A stretch of DNA of 64,000 nt from Rufibacter sp. LB8 (GCF_014876185.1 NZ_JADALJ010000001.1:4155001-4219000), one strand, 5' to 3'. Counted from the first letter of the stretch, positions 1-9,584 are shown. Notes: generated by a model not told the origin, from the sequence alone. A program made the numbers and translations.

Positions 1-537
1 AAAAAGAATAACCATTTAGGAAGAACGGCGTCACACCGTGCTGCCCTCCTTTCTAACATGGCATCGTCCCTTATATTGCACAAACGTGTAATCACTACGG
101 TGGCTAAAGCCAAGGCATTGCGTAAATACGTGGAGCCTTTGCTGACCAAATCAAAAAGCGATACTACCCACTCTCGCCGGACAGTTTTCTCTTACCTACA
201 GAACAAAGAGTCTGTGAAAGAGTTGTATGACGCAGTGGCTGGTAAGATAGCTAACCGCCCAGGTGGTTACACCCGCATCATCAAAACTGGCAACCGTTTA
301 GGTGACAACGCTGATATGTGTATCATTGAGTTGGTTGATTACAACGAGGACTTGCTGAGCACAACAGGTGCAGGTACTGCAGGTAAAGCCAAAACAAGAC
401 GTCGTGCTTCTGGTAAGAAAAAAGACGGTGTTGAGGCTGCTTCTGAAACGCCAGTTGCTTCCGCAGAAACCGCCACTCCAACTACTGAAGCGTCTGCTCC
501 AGCTGCTGAAGGCGAAGAGGCTCCTAAAGCTGAATAG
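1..537 (+). CDS. rplQ: 50S ribosomal protein L17 (5' end cut off by the window)
   Basis: Large-subunit ribosomal protein L17, which binds 23S rRNA. The reading frame is open from base 1 and reads [19 protein letters not shown], matching the conserved L17 N-terminus, so only about five codons (normally MRHGK) lie outside the window. The internal ATG at 58 is not the start. The L17 core ([42 protein letters not shown]) ends near residue 120. An Ala/Glu/Thr/Lys-rich tail of about 60 residues follows; such low-complexity tails are usual in Bacteroidota L17. It would be the last gene of the alpha ribosomal operon (family knowledge; the rest is outside the window), and a strong hairpin terminator follows directly. 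Confidence 0.97.
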   Translation, partial: KKNNHLGRTASHRAALLSNMASSLILHKRVITTVAKAKALRKYVEPLLTKSKSDTTHSRRTVFSYLQNKESVKELYDAVAGKIANRPGGYTRIIKTGNRLGDNADMCIIELVDYNEDLLSTTGAGTAGKAKTRRRASGKKKDGVEAASETPVASAETATPTTEASAPAAEGEEAPKAE

Positions 538-558
538 TAAAAATGCAGTAAATTATAG

Positions 559-592
559 AAAGGGATACGAGATTACTCGTATCCCTTTTTTA
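559..592 (+). terminator. rho-independent terminator after rplQ
   Basis: A 13-bp stem (AAAGGGATACGAG pairing with CTCGTATCCCTTT) with a 4-nt loop and a run of T directly after it. It lies 21 bases behind the rplQ stop and should end the ribosomal operon. Confidence 0.9.
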
Positions 593-598
593 TTTTTG
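591..598 (+). promoter_or_regulatory. possible carA -7 box
   Basis: TATTTTTG fits the Bacteroidota -7 consensus TAnnTTTG and lies 17 bases before the carA ATG. No good TTG/TTTG -33 box is visible at the usual spacing because the terminator stem occupies that region, so the call is weak. Confidence 0.3.
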
Positions 599-615
599 CC
601 ACATATCTAATAAGA

Positions 616-1728
616 ATGAAGTCTCAAACAACTACAGATGCAGTTTTGGTTTTGGAAGACGGCACCGTCTTTCATGGTAAAAGTCTTGGCAACATAGGAA
701 CTACCGGTGGGGAGCTCTGCTTCAACACAGGTATGACGGGGTACCAGGAGATTTTTACGGATCCTTCTTACTATGGCCAAATTGTGATTACCACGGTTTC
801 ACACGTGGGCAATTACGGCGTACAGGTGGAGGAAGTGGAATCTGATGCCGTGCAGATCAAAGGATTGGTGTGCAAAGAGTTCTCGCAGCATTTTTCCCGG
901 AAGACCGCTGAAGGCTCACTGCAGCAGTACTTTGAAAAAGCCGGCATAGTGGGTATTTGTGAGATTGACACTCGGGAGTTGGTGCGCTACATCAGAGACA
1001 AAGGTGCCATGAACGCCATTATCTCCTCTGAGAGCACAGATCTTGACGCTTTGAAAGAGCAAGTGAAGCAAGTACCCTCCATGAATGGGTTGGAGCTTTC
1101 TTCCAAAGTTTCTACGAAGGCGCTATATGATTTGTCGGTGACCGAGACACGCTTTAAAGTAGCGGTGCTGGATCTGGGCGTGAAACGGAACATCTTGAAT
1201 AACCTGACCAGCCGTGGCTGTGAATGCCGCGTGTTCCCATATGGTACTACTTTTGAAGAAATGGAGACTTGGGGGCCTGATGGGTACTTCATCTCCAATG
1301 GTCCGGGTGACCCCGCCGTGACCACTGAAGCGGTGAGAAGCGTTGAGCAGATACTTGCCGTGGAGAAACCTATGTTCGGGATTTGTATGGGGCACCAGAT
1401 TTTAGCCCAGGCCAATGGTATTCCTACTTATAAAATGCACAACGGCCACCGCGGGCTCAACCACCCAGTGAAGAACCTGATTACGGGCCGCAGTGAGATT
1501 ACCTCACAGAACCACGGGTTTGCAGTGGATGCCGAGGCTGTCAAGAATAATTCCAACGTTGAGATCACGCACATTAACCTCAATGACAACACCATTGAGG
1601 GCATCAGAATCAAGAACAAACCCGCTTTCTCGGTGCAGTACCACCCGGAGTCCTCACCGGGGCCACATGACTCAGAGTATCTCTTTGACTTGTTTGTGGA
1701 GATGCTGGAAAAGGAAAAGAATTCATAA
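616..1728 (+). CDS. carA: carbamoyl-phosphate synthase small (glutaminase) subunit
   Basis: Hydrolyses glutamine and passes ammonia to the large subunit CarB to make carbamoyl phosphate for pyrimidine and arginine synthesis in the cytoplasm. The 370-residue length fits the family (382 in E. coli). The N-terminal CPSase small-chain domain shows GELCFNTGMTGYQEI and DPSYYGQIV. The class I glutamine amidotransferase domain starts near residue 182. Its nucleophile is Cys257 in FGICMGHQ, with His343 and Glu345 in QYHPESSPGP completing the triad. carB is not adjacent, which is common in Bacteroidota. The next gene, eno, starts 15 bases after the stop, so the two are probably co-transcribed. Confidence 0.97.
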   Translation: MKSQTTTDAVLVLEDGTVFHGKSLGNIGTTGGELCFNTGMTGYQEIFTDPSYYGQIVITTVSHVGNYGVQVEEVESDAVQIKGLVCKEFSQHFSRKTAEGSLQQYFEKAGIVGICEIDTRELVRYIRDKGAMNAIISSESTDLDALKEQVKQVPSMNGLELSSKVSTKALYDLSVTETRFKVAVLDLGVKRNILNNLTSRGCECRVFPYGTTFEEMETWGPDGYFISNGPGDPAVTTEAVRSVEQILAVEKPMFGICMGHQILAQANGIPTYKMHNGHRGLNHPVKNLITGRSEITSQNHGFAVDAEAVKNNSNVEITHINLNDNTIEGIRIKNKPAFSVQYHPESSPGPHDSEYLFDLFVEMLEKEKNS

Positions 1729-3021
<1,293 letters not shown>

Positions 3022-3036
3022 TTGCGTTAACCCAAT

Positions 3037-3080
3037 TTCCGTTTTCGGCTTCATTTCCAGAAATGAGCCCGAAAACGGAA
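3037..3080. repeat. dispersed palindrome, copy 1
   Basis: TTCCGTTTTCGGCTTCATTT, loop CCAG, then AAATGAGCCCGAAAACGGAA. A near-perfect 44-base palindrome 15 bases behind the eno stop. It is a member of the family of about 32 copies described in the findings. Confidence 0.95.
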
Positions 3081-3136
3081 TTTTAGAAAGAAGTACGGCC
3101 CGGTTTAAGGTTCGCTTCTGAATTCTTTGTAAATTC

Positions 3137-3170
3137 ATGGCGGCGAGAAAGCTCTTGCCGCCATTTTTTG
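3137..3170 (+). terminator. hairpin plus T-run between eno and the DivIC-like gene
   Basis: ATGGCGGC pairs with GCCGCCAT, followed by TTTTTTG. This looks like an intrinsic terminator for the carA-eno unit. The following gene starts only about 10 bases later, so it could also act as a leader hairpin for that gene. Confidence 0.6.
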
Positions 3171-3180
3171 TCTATTGCTT

Positions 3181-3516
3181 ATGTGGGCACGCGTTCCGTC
3201 TCTGTTCAAAAACTTCTACTTCCTTACGGCGCTGGGCTTTCTGGCCTGGATGCTCTTCTTTGATTCCAATGATTTCATCACGCAGTTCCAGACCAGCCAG
3301 AAACTGGCCATTCTGGAAGAGGAGCGCGACTATTACCTGGAGAAGATTGACGAAGTGCAGAAAGACCGCAAAGAACTGCTGAGCAACCCAGATTTGCTGG
3401 AGAAATTTGCCCGCGAGAAATACCTTATGAAAAAGCCCACTGAGGACCTCTACCTCATCATTGAGAAAGACGAAGAGGAACTGGAAGCCATGAAAGCCGA
3501 TAGTCTACCCCAATAA
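3181..3516 (+). CDS. septum formation initiator family protein (FtsB/DivIC-like)
   Basis: Small bitopic membrane protein of the FtsB/DivIC family, which helps assemble the cell-division complex with FtsL and FtsQ. The ATG at 3181 is chosen; two codons upstream there is only a TTG. The 111-residue protein has a short cytoplasmic tail, one membrane helix (FLTALGFLAWMLFF, about 13-26), then a charged coiled coil (EEERDYYLEKIDEVQKDRKE) and the family's typical LEKFAREKYLMKKPTEDLYLI block. It stands alone and faces the HscA-like gene, with which it shares a terminator. Confidence 0.88.
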   Translation: MWARVPSLFKNFYFLTALGFLAWMLFFDSNDFITQFQTSQKLAILEEERDYYLEKIDEVQKDRKELLSNPDLLEKFAREKYLMKKPTEDLYLIIEKDEEELEAMKADSLPQ

Positions 3517-3559
3517 AAGCAGAAGGCGCAACCGTACAAGTTGCGCCTTCTGCTTTTAA
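3514..3559. terminator. bidirectional terminator between convergent genes
   Basis: A long perfect stem (TAAAAGCAGAAGGCGCAA pairing with TTGCGCCTTCTGCTTTTA) with A/T runs at both ends. It includes the stop codon of the DivIC-like gene and can serve the convergent HscA-like gene as well. Confidence 0.9.
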
Positions 3560-3564
3560 CATAT

Positions 3565-3605
3565 TTCCGTTTTTGGGCTCATTTCTGGAAACGAGCCCGA
3601 AAACG
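3565..3605. repeat. dispersed palindrome, copy 2
   Basis: CCGTTTTTGGGCTCATTT, loop CTGG, AAACGAGCCCGAAAACG. The loop is the reverse complement of the usual CCAG, so this copy is inverted relative to most. It touches the 3' end of the HscA-like gene. Confidence 0.9.
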
Positions 3606-3607
3606 CA

Positions 3608-5467
3608 CTATTCAATCTTCTTGCCGCTCATGGCTTTCTTAATGGAAATCTGCATCACGCGCTCCGCGAAGGGGCTGGTTTGTTCTTCCAGCGTATCCAC
3701 GGCTCTGAGAATGGTGTCTTTGTCGCCGGAAGGCAAGGCGTCTTTCAAGCGCTGGAGATTGCGGTTGGTCAATTCAATTTCCTCTGAAGTTAAATGCTCG
3801 CCGTTTTTCTGCACGAACCGTTCTACTTGGTAAAGCATCTGCTCGGCGGTGGTGCGCGCCTCAATGACCATGCGGGTGTTCACGTCTTCGCGGGCGTGGG
3901 TGATGGAGTCCATCAGCATTTGTTCCACTTGTTCATCGGTGAGGCCGTATTGCGGTTTCACTTCCACTTCCTGCTTCACGCCGGAGCGCAATTCAATGGC
4001 TTCTACTTTTAGAATACCATCGGCATTCAGGATGAAGTTTACATCTACCTTAGGGAAGCCAGCAGGCATGGCCGGAATGCCTTTCAGGTCAAACTCGGCC
4101 AGTTTGCGGTTCTCTTTCACCAAATCACGCTCGCCCTGGTACACGCTTATTTTCATGTTCACCTGACCGTCCACGGAGGTGGTGTACTGGCGCCCGGCTT
4201 TGGTGGGAATTTTGGAGTTGCGGGGAATAATGGAATCCATTAAGCCACCCATAGTCTCAATACCCAGCGTGAGCGGCGTTACGTCTAGCAGCAGAATATC
4301 TTTGCGGTTTCCAGCCAAAACATCAGCCTGAATGGCAGCACCCAAGGCCACCACTTCATCTGGGTTCAAACTATTGTTGGCGGGCTTCCCGAAGAAGTCT
4401 GAAATAGTCTGGTACACCAGGGGCACGCGCGTGGAACCGCCCACCATAATCACGCTGTCAATTTGGGCAGGCTGAAGACCGGCATCTTGCATGGCCATTT
4501 TGCAGGAAATCAAGGTGCGATCAACAATAGGGGTAATCAGCGTCTCAAAGGTGTGTTTGTTGAGGATCAGTTCAATGCCGTTCAGTTCTGCGCTGAACTT
4601 CTCCTGGCTGCTCAAAGTCTTTTTGGCTTCTTCGGCTTTCAACCGGAGCGCCTGCGAAATTTGCGCGTCCTGGGAAGCTATATCAGCAAGCAGGCGGTTT
4701 TGCTTCGTCCAGAAAGTAATGATTTCGCGGTCCATGTCATCGCCGCCCAAATAGGTGTCGCCGTGGGTGGAGAGCACTTCAAAAATGCCTTGGTGAATCT
4801 TGAGGATAGAAATATCAAAGGTTCCGCCGCCCAAGTCATACACGGCAATGGTTTTTTCCTCGCTGGGGTCCAGCCCAATGCCATAAGCCAAAGAAGCCGC
4901 GGTAGGCTCGTTCACAATGCGCAGCACTTCCAAGCCCGCCAGTTTGCCGGCATCCCGCGTAGCTTGGCGCTGGCTGTCATTGAAATAGGCAGGAACGGTA
5001 ATCACGGCGCGGTTCACGGGCGTTTTCAAGGCATGTTCGGCGCGGGCACGGAGCTCTTTCAGGATTTCAGCGCTCAGCTCAATGGGCGAGTAGAATTTGT
5101 CCTGCACCCGTATCTTCACCATGCCCTCAGAGTTGTCATCAATCACCTTGTACCCGAAGGCATCTTGGTGCCCACTGATATCTTGGTACGATTTGCCCAG
5201 CAACCGCTTCACCGAATAAATGGTGTTGGCCGGGTCTGTGAGCAGATAGTCCTTGGCCGCATCACCCACCAACACCTCGCCTTGAGGGGAGAAGTGAATC
5301 ACCGACGGCACAATGGTGCCCAGGCCTTGGTCATTAATCGCGATGGCCACGTTGTCTTCGGGGTGCATGTACGCCACCAGGCTGTTGGTGGTGCCCAGGT
5401 CAATGCCCACAATTACTTCTTCCTTTTGAATGGAGGCGGTGGTCAGGTTTATCGCAATTTTAGCCAT
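3608..5467 (-). CDS. hscA: Hsp70-family chaperone, HscA-like
   Basis: Cytoplasmic Hsp70 ATPase. The length (619 residues; HscA of E. coli is 616) and the divergence from DnaK suggest HscA, the partner of HscB and IscU in iron-sulphur cluster transfer. The nucleotide-binding domain shows GIDLGTTNSLVA near residue 20, VYDLGGGTFDISI and MVGGSTRVPLV. The substrate-binding domain starts near LLLDVTPLTLGIETMGG. A helical lid (EEIELTNRNLQRLKDALPSGD) closes the protein, without the EEVD-like tail of some DnaKs. No isc or hscB genes adjoin, so the HscA assignment rests on length and resemblance only. A DnaK paralogue is the alternative. Confidence 0.85.
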   Translation of the reverse strand: MAKIAINLTTASIQKEEVIVGIDLGTTNSLVAYMHPEDNVAIAINDQGLGTIVPSVIHFSPQGEVLVGDAAKDYLLTDPANTIYSVKRLLGKSYQDISGHQDAFGYKVIDDNSEGMVKIRVQDKFYSPIELSAEILKELRARAEHALKTPVNRAVITVPAYFNDSQRQATRDAGKLAGLEVLRIVNEPTAASLAYGIGLDPSEEKTIAVYDLGGGTFDISILKIHQGIFEVLSTHGDTYLGGDDMDREIITFWTKQNRLLADIASQDAQISQALRLKAEEAKKTLSSQEKFSAELNGIELILNKHTFETLITPIVDRTLISCKMAMQDAGLQPAQIDSVIMVGGSTRVPLVYQTISDFFGKPANNSLNPDEVVALGAAIQADVLAGNRKDILLLDVTPLTLGIETMGGLMDSIIPRNSKIPTKAGRQYTTSVDGQVNMKISVYQGERDLVKENRKLAEFDLKGIPAMPAGFPKVDVNFILNADGILKVEAIELRSGVKQEVEVKPQYGLTDEQVEQMLMDSITHAREDVNTRMVIEARTTAEQMLYQVERFVQKNGEHLTSEEIELTNRNLQRLKDALPSGDKDTILRAVDTLEEQTSPFAERVMQISIKKAMSGKKIE

Positions 5468-5600
5468 GGTATCTCAGTTAAGCGGAAATCAGCAGATTCC
5501 CAGTACAAAAGTACGAAGAAATTGCGCGTGATATAGCCACGGTTTCCTGTAAGACCTCACCTCAACCCCTCTCCCACGGAGAGGGACTTTTCTGCTAATA

Positions 5601-5641
5601 TGTTTTGGGGCTTGTTTTGGAAATGGAGGCCAAAAACAGAA
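5601..5641. repeat. dispersed palindrome, degenerate copy 3
   Basis: TGTTTTGGGGCTTGTTT, loop TGG, AAATGGAGGCCAAAAACAGA. Weaker pairing than in most copies. Confidence 0.65.
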
Positions 5642-5866
5642 AACAACTGGCGAGAGTCTCCAGACTCGGGCGAGCAAAAATATTTAGAAAGCAAGAACTG
5701 TTTGCGGACAGTATTCTAGTGGTGAGGTTTAAATCAGGAAAAGCAAAGTCCCTTCTCCTTCTGGGAGAAGGTTAGGATGAGGGAGAATCTTGTAGCGTAT
5801 TGGAGTGGCCGTGGAAAATACACCCTCACCCTAGCCCTCTCTCAGAGGGAGAGGGAATTTTCTCTT

Positions 5867-5909
5867 TTCCGTTTTCATGCTCAATTTCAGAAATGAAGCC
5901 GAAAACGGA
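5867..5909. repeat. dispersed palindrome, copy 4
   Basis: TTCCGTTTTCATGCTCAATTT, loop CAG, then AAATGAAGCCGAAAACGGA. It lies just behind the inner CCTCTC repeat, near the 3' end of the TldE-like gene. Confidence 0.85.
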
Positions 5910-5957
5910 GCTAAAAAAAAGCCCCTCTCCGTGGGAGAGGGGTTGGGGTGAGGTTCT

Positions 5958-7292
5958 TTACACCGCGTCAGACAAACTACTGAAGGTGAAGTCTCTGATT
6001 TTGAGCGGCGGCAGCAGGTAATTGTTGCTGGATTCGCCGCTGACCACGCGTTCAGCTTTGCCCATGGCCTCTAGGTTATTGAGCATGATGATGGGGCTTT
6101 CGTTGAACCGGAAGTTCTTGACGGCGTGCTTAATTTTGCCGTTCTCAATGTAGAAAGTCCCGTCGCGGGTGAGGCCGGTGAGGAGCAGGGTTTGCGGGTC
6201 AACGCTTCTGATGTACCAAAGACGCGTCACCAGAATGCCTTTCTGGGTGCCTTTAATCAGGTCTTCCAGGCTTTGGTTGCCGCCCTGCATAATGGCCGAA
6301 CTGGGGAACGGAACTGGTGCCATCTTCTTCTGCTGCGCCCAGTACCGTGACACCGGAATCTGCTTCACCACGCCTTTGTCAATCCAGGTGACTTTGTTCA
6401 GCGCCTGTCCGTCTCCAGCCCATGGCGAAGTTGGAAGTTCTGGATGTGCTGGGTCTGAGTAAATGGTCACGCGTTCATCCACCAACTTCTGCCCGACTTT
6501 GTTACCGCCACCGGCTTTGCTCAAAAAGCTTCGGCCTTCATCTGCGGAGCGGGCATCCATGTTGAAGAACAGGTTCTCCAGCATCACGGCCACGGCGGCC
6601 GGTTCCAGAATCACGGTGTACTTGCCGGGTTCCAACGCTTTGGCCTCTCTTGACCCGACGGCTTTATTCACGGCCACGGCAGAAACAGCAGCTGTGTTGA
6701 GTTTGGTCACGTCATTGAAACCTCTGGAGGCATAGCCTGAGCCTAAACCGTCTGGCGTGCGCACGGTCAACGAAAAATCCACGCCGGTGTCTGTGTTAAA
6801 GGCAAAGAGCCCTTTACTGTTCATCATGGCCTGAAACCCGACCGAATCCTGCAGATAGCCTGCTGCGGTCAGGTTTTTGGCTTTGGCGGCCGCAATACTC
6901 TGGGCCACCATCTCGGCGCGCTTGTCTGGGGTAATAGCTGCCGTTGCCGGTGAAAACGGGGTGGTGGTCACATATTTCTGCGGGCCCAGCACGCCCATGT
7001 ACTCTGGGTTCTCCGGCGCTAATTTTGCCAATTCCTCAGAGCGGCGCACCACTTTCTCCAATGAGGCATCGTCAAATTCATTGATGGTGGCGGTGCCCAC
7101 TTTCTTTCCGAACGAGGACTGCACCACCAACTGCGTAGTATGCGATTCACCGGCTGTGGAAACAGAATTTCTGGCGTAGCGCACGTTCCCAGACTTGCTG
7201 CCGGTGAGATTGGCTTCGCACTCCTCGGCCTTGCTCAGCGCCATCACCTTATTCAGGACAGCCTGCGCTTGTTCTTTGGTATATATTGCCAT
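5958..7292 (-). CDS. TldD/PmbA family protein (TldE-like subunit)
   Basis: Partner subunit of a TldD/TldE-type protease, which in E. coli processes microcin B17 and CcdA. The 444-residue protein lacks an HExxxH motif, as expected for the TldE/PmbA subunit that does not bind zinc. Family features include the early GKSGNVRYARN-like strand region, the EFDDASLEKVVRRSEELA helix and the C-terminal ILVTRLWYIRSVDPQTLLLTGLTRDGTFYIENGKI block with the typical LTRDG. It is cytoplasmic by sequence (no leader). It is the second gene of a pair with the TldD-like gene upstream (132-base gap holding inverted repeats). Confidence 0.88.
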   Translation of the reverse strand: MAIYTKEQAQAVLNKVMALSKAEECEANLTGSKSGNVRYARNSVSTAGESHTTQLVVQSSFGKKVGTATINEFDDASLEKVVRRSEELAKLAPENPEYMGVLGPQKYVTTTPFSPATAAITPDKRAEMVAQSIAAAKAKNLTAAGYLQDSVGFQAMMNSKGLFAFNTDTGVDFSLTVRTPDGLGSGYASRGFNDVTKLNTAAVSAVAVNKAVGSREAKALEPGKYTVILEPAAVAVMLENLFFNMDARSADEGRSFLSKAGGGNKVGQKLVDERVTIYSDPAHPELPTSPWAGDGQALNKVTWIDKGVVKQIPVSRYWAQQKKMAPVPFPSSAIMQGGNQSLEDLIKGTQKGILVTRLWYIRSVDPQTLLLTGLTRDGTFYIENGKIKHAVKNFRFNESPIIMLNNLEAMGKAERVVSGESSNNYLLPPLKIRDFTFSSLSDAV

Positions 7293-7333
7293 TGTGTGAA
7301 AGGTCTAAGTTAACTTGAAATTGATTGGTTTTA

Positions 7334-7403
7334 GTCCTGAGTCTATAGTTCTGAGTCCTGAGTTGAAAGAATAACTCAAGACTATGGACTCAGGACTCAG
7401 GAC
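7334..7403. repeat. inverted repeat between the TldD-like and TldE-like genes
   Basis: GTCCTGAGTCTATAGTTCTG... (7334-7364) pairs imperfectly with 7373-7403 (AACTCAAGACTATGGACTCA...). The 31-base arms also contain short direct repeats of GAGTCCTGAG/ACTCAGGACT type. It could form a long hairpin in the transcript of the pair. Confidence 0.8.
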
Positions 7404-7447
7404 TTAACACAGGTAGAAAAATCGTTAGATTTTTCTACCTGTGTTAA
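7404..7447 (-). terminator. hairpin over the tldD stop codon
   Basis: Perfect 19-bp arms (TTAACACAGGTAGAAAAAT and its complement) around a 6-base loop that holds the TAA stop of the TldD-like gene (7425-7427). The last codons of the gene form one arm. Because the TldE-like gene follows, it may be an internal attenuator or mRNA-processing hairpin rather than an operon end. Confidence 0.6.
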
Positions 7448-9056
7448 TCACGTTCACGCCGTTGAAGCGGGTGGTGGCAGAACCATGTGACACCGAACTG
7501 GACTGCGTGGGCTGGCCTTTTCCGTCAAAGAAGGAGCCGCCCAGGCGGTAGTCGCTTTCATCACAGATGGCGGCGCAGGAATTCCAGAATTCCTGGGTGT
7601 TGCTTTGGTACGCCACGTCTTTCAAAGGCCCCACAATCTTTCCGTCTTTAATTTCATAGTACAGCTGCCCGCCGAACTGGAAGTTGTAGCGCTGCTGGTC
7701 AATAGAGAAGGAACCATCGCCAATGATGTAGATGCCTTTCTCCACGTCTTTAATCATATCATCCACGCTCAGTTTCTGCTTGCCGGCTTCCAAAGACACG
7801 TTGGGCATGCGCTGGAACTGCACCGAGCTCCAGTTGTCGGCATAAGAACAGCCGTGCGATTCCTTCTCGCCGATGATATGCGCTTGGTCGCGGGTGGCTT
7901 GGTAGCTCACCAAGGTGCCATCCTTCACCAAGTCCCAGCGCTTCGTTTTCACGCCTTCATCGTCATAGCCCACCGCGCCCAAAGAGCCGGGCTGCTGTTT
8001 GTCGGCGAACAGCGTGACTTTGTCGCTGCCGTATTTAAATTTCTTCGATTTCCATTTGTCCAAATCCGCGAAGGAAGTTCCGGCGAAATTGGCTTCGTAG
8101 CCCAGCACGCGGTCCAGTTCCAGCGGGTGACCCACAGATTCGTGAATGGTGAGCCAGAGGTGCGATGGATCCAATACCAAATCATATTTCCCGGCCAGTA
8201 CAGATTTGGCGGTGAGTTTTTCTTTGGCCTGCTTGGCGGCGGCGGCAGCGTCTTCCACCATGTCATAATACTTGCCGTAGCGCGTGGTGATGCCCTGGTA
8301 CTTGCCTTCTTTTCTGCCGCTCAAATACTCAAAGCCCATGCCCACCGGCGAACTCAGGGATTGGCGCGTCTCAAACTTACCTGATTTTTGGTCGATGGCG
8401 GTGGCGTTAAGCACCGGCCAGATGCGGTGAATGTCCTGATCAATGTACGACCCATCTGAAGACGCGAAGTACTTCTGCTCGTTTACCAGAAACAACGCTG
8501 AATTCACGTAATTGGCGCCGTTCTGCATGGCCGCGGCATTGGCACCCAACAGAATATCTACTTTCTCTTTCAACGGCACCTCAAACGCGTTGCGCTCAAT
8601 AGGAGCTTTCCAACTCACCTCCCCATAGCCTTGTTGCGGGGCCAGCTGTACCGGTTCCGTCTGCAGTTTGGAGTTGGCTTTGGCAATGGCCACGGCCAGT
8701 TCAGCGGCTTTGGCAGCCCCAGCCGGCGTCACTTCATCAATGGCCGAAAATCCCCACGTACCGTTCACTAGCACGCGCACGCCCAATCCAAACGACTCTG
8801 TGTTGACCGTGTTCTCTACTTTGTCTTCGCGGGTAATCAGGTATTGGTTCAGGTAGCGGCCTATGCGCACGTCTGTGTAAGTGGCGCCCTTAGATTTGGC
8901 GGCGTTAAGGGCGGCGTCGGCAATGCGTTTGTTCAGGGCCGTTTCCATGGGCGAAAGCATGGCTTCCGGCGCAATGTCATTGCCCCACACGGGGATGGGC
9001 AGCATAAGGGCACCAAGCCCCAAGCCGGAAAGATGAATAAAATCGCGTCTTTTCAA
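7425..9056 (-). CDS. TldD-family metalloprotease with Tat-type leader
   Basis: Catalytic subunit of a TldD/TldE protease pair. The zinc motif HExxxH is present at 305-310 (HESVGH), followed by PLELDRVLGYEANFAGTSF, the conserved TldD stretch. A later GCSYADNW region may hold the additional ligand. The 543-residue protein is longer than classic cytoplasmic TldD (about 480) because of an N-terminal leader MKRRDFIHLSGLGLGALMLP. This leader resembles a twin-arginine signal (RRDF plus a hydrophobic helix), so export by the Tat system is likely. The partner gene lacks such a leader and the two would then differ in location, which is odd. Alternatively the leader may act as an anchor. Confidence 0.9.
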   Translation of the reverse strand: MKRRDFIHLSGLGLGALMLPIPVWGNDIAPEAMLSPMETALNKRIADAALNAAKSKGATYTDVRIGRYLNQYLITREDKVENTVNTESFGLGVRVLVNGTWGFSAIDEVTPAGAAKAAELAVAIAKANSKLQTEPVQLAPQQGYGEVSWKAPIERNAFEVPLKEKVDILLGANAAAMQNGANYVNSALFLVNEQKYFASSDGSYIDQDIHRIWPVLNATAIDQKSGKFETRQSLSSPVGMGFEYLSGRKEGKYQGITTRYGKYYDMVEDAAAAAKQAKEKLTAKSVLAGKYDLVLDPSHLWLTIHESVGHPLELDRVLGYEANFAGTSFADLDKWKSKKFKYGSDKVTLFADKQQPGSLGAVGYDDEGVKTKRWDLVKDGTLVSYQATRDQAHIIGEKESHGCSYADNWSSVQFQRMPNVSLEAGKQKLSVDDMIKDVEKGIYIIGDGSFSIDQQRYNFQFGGQLYYEIKDGKIVGPLKDVAYQSNTQEFWNSCAAICDESDYRLGGSFFDGKGQPTQSSSVSHGSATTRFNGVNVINTGRKI

Positions 9057-9159
9057 AGTGGAAGGAGTTAAGGGTTAGTCTTTTAAATGTAGGAATTTCG
9101 CCTTTACTTCCAAGCGAAGTAGGGAGGGATTTTATAAACGCCAGTTAGGGGTAATGCTG

Positions 9160-9491
9160 ACACGCATATCGTCCCCCTTTGAAGGGGGTAGGGGGGTGAT
9201 TCTCTTTTGCTGAATAAACCTTTTTGATATTCTGAAGCGGCTGCTATAGATGCTCTTCCAAATGCTGTTCGGGATTTATCAATCCCGAATCATTCTGTCG
9301 GGGATTTCCAAATCCCCTTTACTAAGCAAATTTTTATCAGGGCATAGGGGGATTGATAAATCCCCCACAGAGTACTTTCGGATTGGTAAATCCGAAAGAG
9401 CAAATGGAAACCTATTTACCCATTCTAGAAAAAAATAATCAGCAATAGTCATCATCCCCCAACTTTCTTCAAAGGGGGACGATATGCGTGT
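9160..9491. mobile_element. MITE-like element A with terminal inverted repeats
   Basis: Ends are inverted copies: ACACGCATATCGTCCCCCTT at 9160 and the complement ending GGGGGACGATATGCGTGT at 9491, continuing inward through GAAGGGGGTAGGGGGGTGAT and ATCATCCCCCAACTTTCTTC. The inside has no coding frame but several GGGATT-type hairpins at 9266-9398. A second element with the same ends lies at 16546-16781. Confidence 0.7.
9266..9398. repeat. cluster of four short hairpins inside element A
   Basis: Four palindromes in a row: TTCGGGATTTATCAATCCCG, GGGGATTTCCAAATCCCC, GGGGGATTGATAAATCCCCC and TTCGGATTGGTAAATCCGAA. All share a GGATT...AATCC core, so they look like copies of one small unit in different states of decay. 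Confidence 0.75.
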
Positions 9492-9546
9492 AATTCTTCT
9501 AACGTTGAAAAGTTGAAACACAAAAAACGCACCCCATTTCAGAGTG

Positions 9547-9584
9547 CGTTTTTGGCTTCGTTTCCAGAATTGAGCCCGAAAACG
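9547..9584. repeat. dispersed palindrome, copy 5
   Basis: CGTTTTTGGCTTCGTTT, loop CCAG, AATTGAGCCCGAAAACG. It lies immediately behind the stop codon of the minus-strand zinc protease. A short second pairing (AAAAAACGCAC with GTGCGTTTTT) around 9531-9554 may add a terminator. Confidence 0.88.

Larger units (their letters stand above)
5468..5957. repeat. gene-free gap filled with inverted CCTCTCCC-type repeats
   Basis: No gene is seen. Outer pair: a hairpin-forming unit at 5555-5585 (CCTCACCTCAACCCCTCTCC...) and its inverted partner at 5923-5953. Inner pair: 5750-5783 and 5822-5855, related but diverged. Two dispersed palindromes sit between them. Similar CCCTCTCC...GGAGAGGG units are known as scattered repeats in many bacterial genomes. 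Confidence 0.8.

Noticed and set aside
3037-3080. The dispersed palindromes as a CRISPR array
   Set aside because: They are spaced 0.05-4 kb apart with genes in between, show no regular spacers and no cas genes.
4463-5536. 357-codon plus-strand frame opposite the HscA-like gene
   Set aside because: It is a codon-bias shadow of the minus-strand gene, with no domain and with a very well supported gene on the other strand.
5468-5957. tRNA or small RNA gene in this gap
   Set aside because: The hairpins are repeat units of the CCTCTCCC type; no cloverleaf or T-loop consensus was found.
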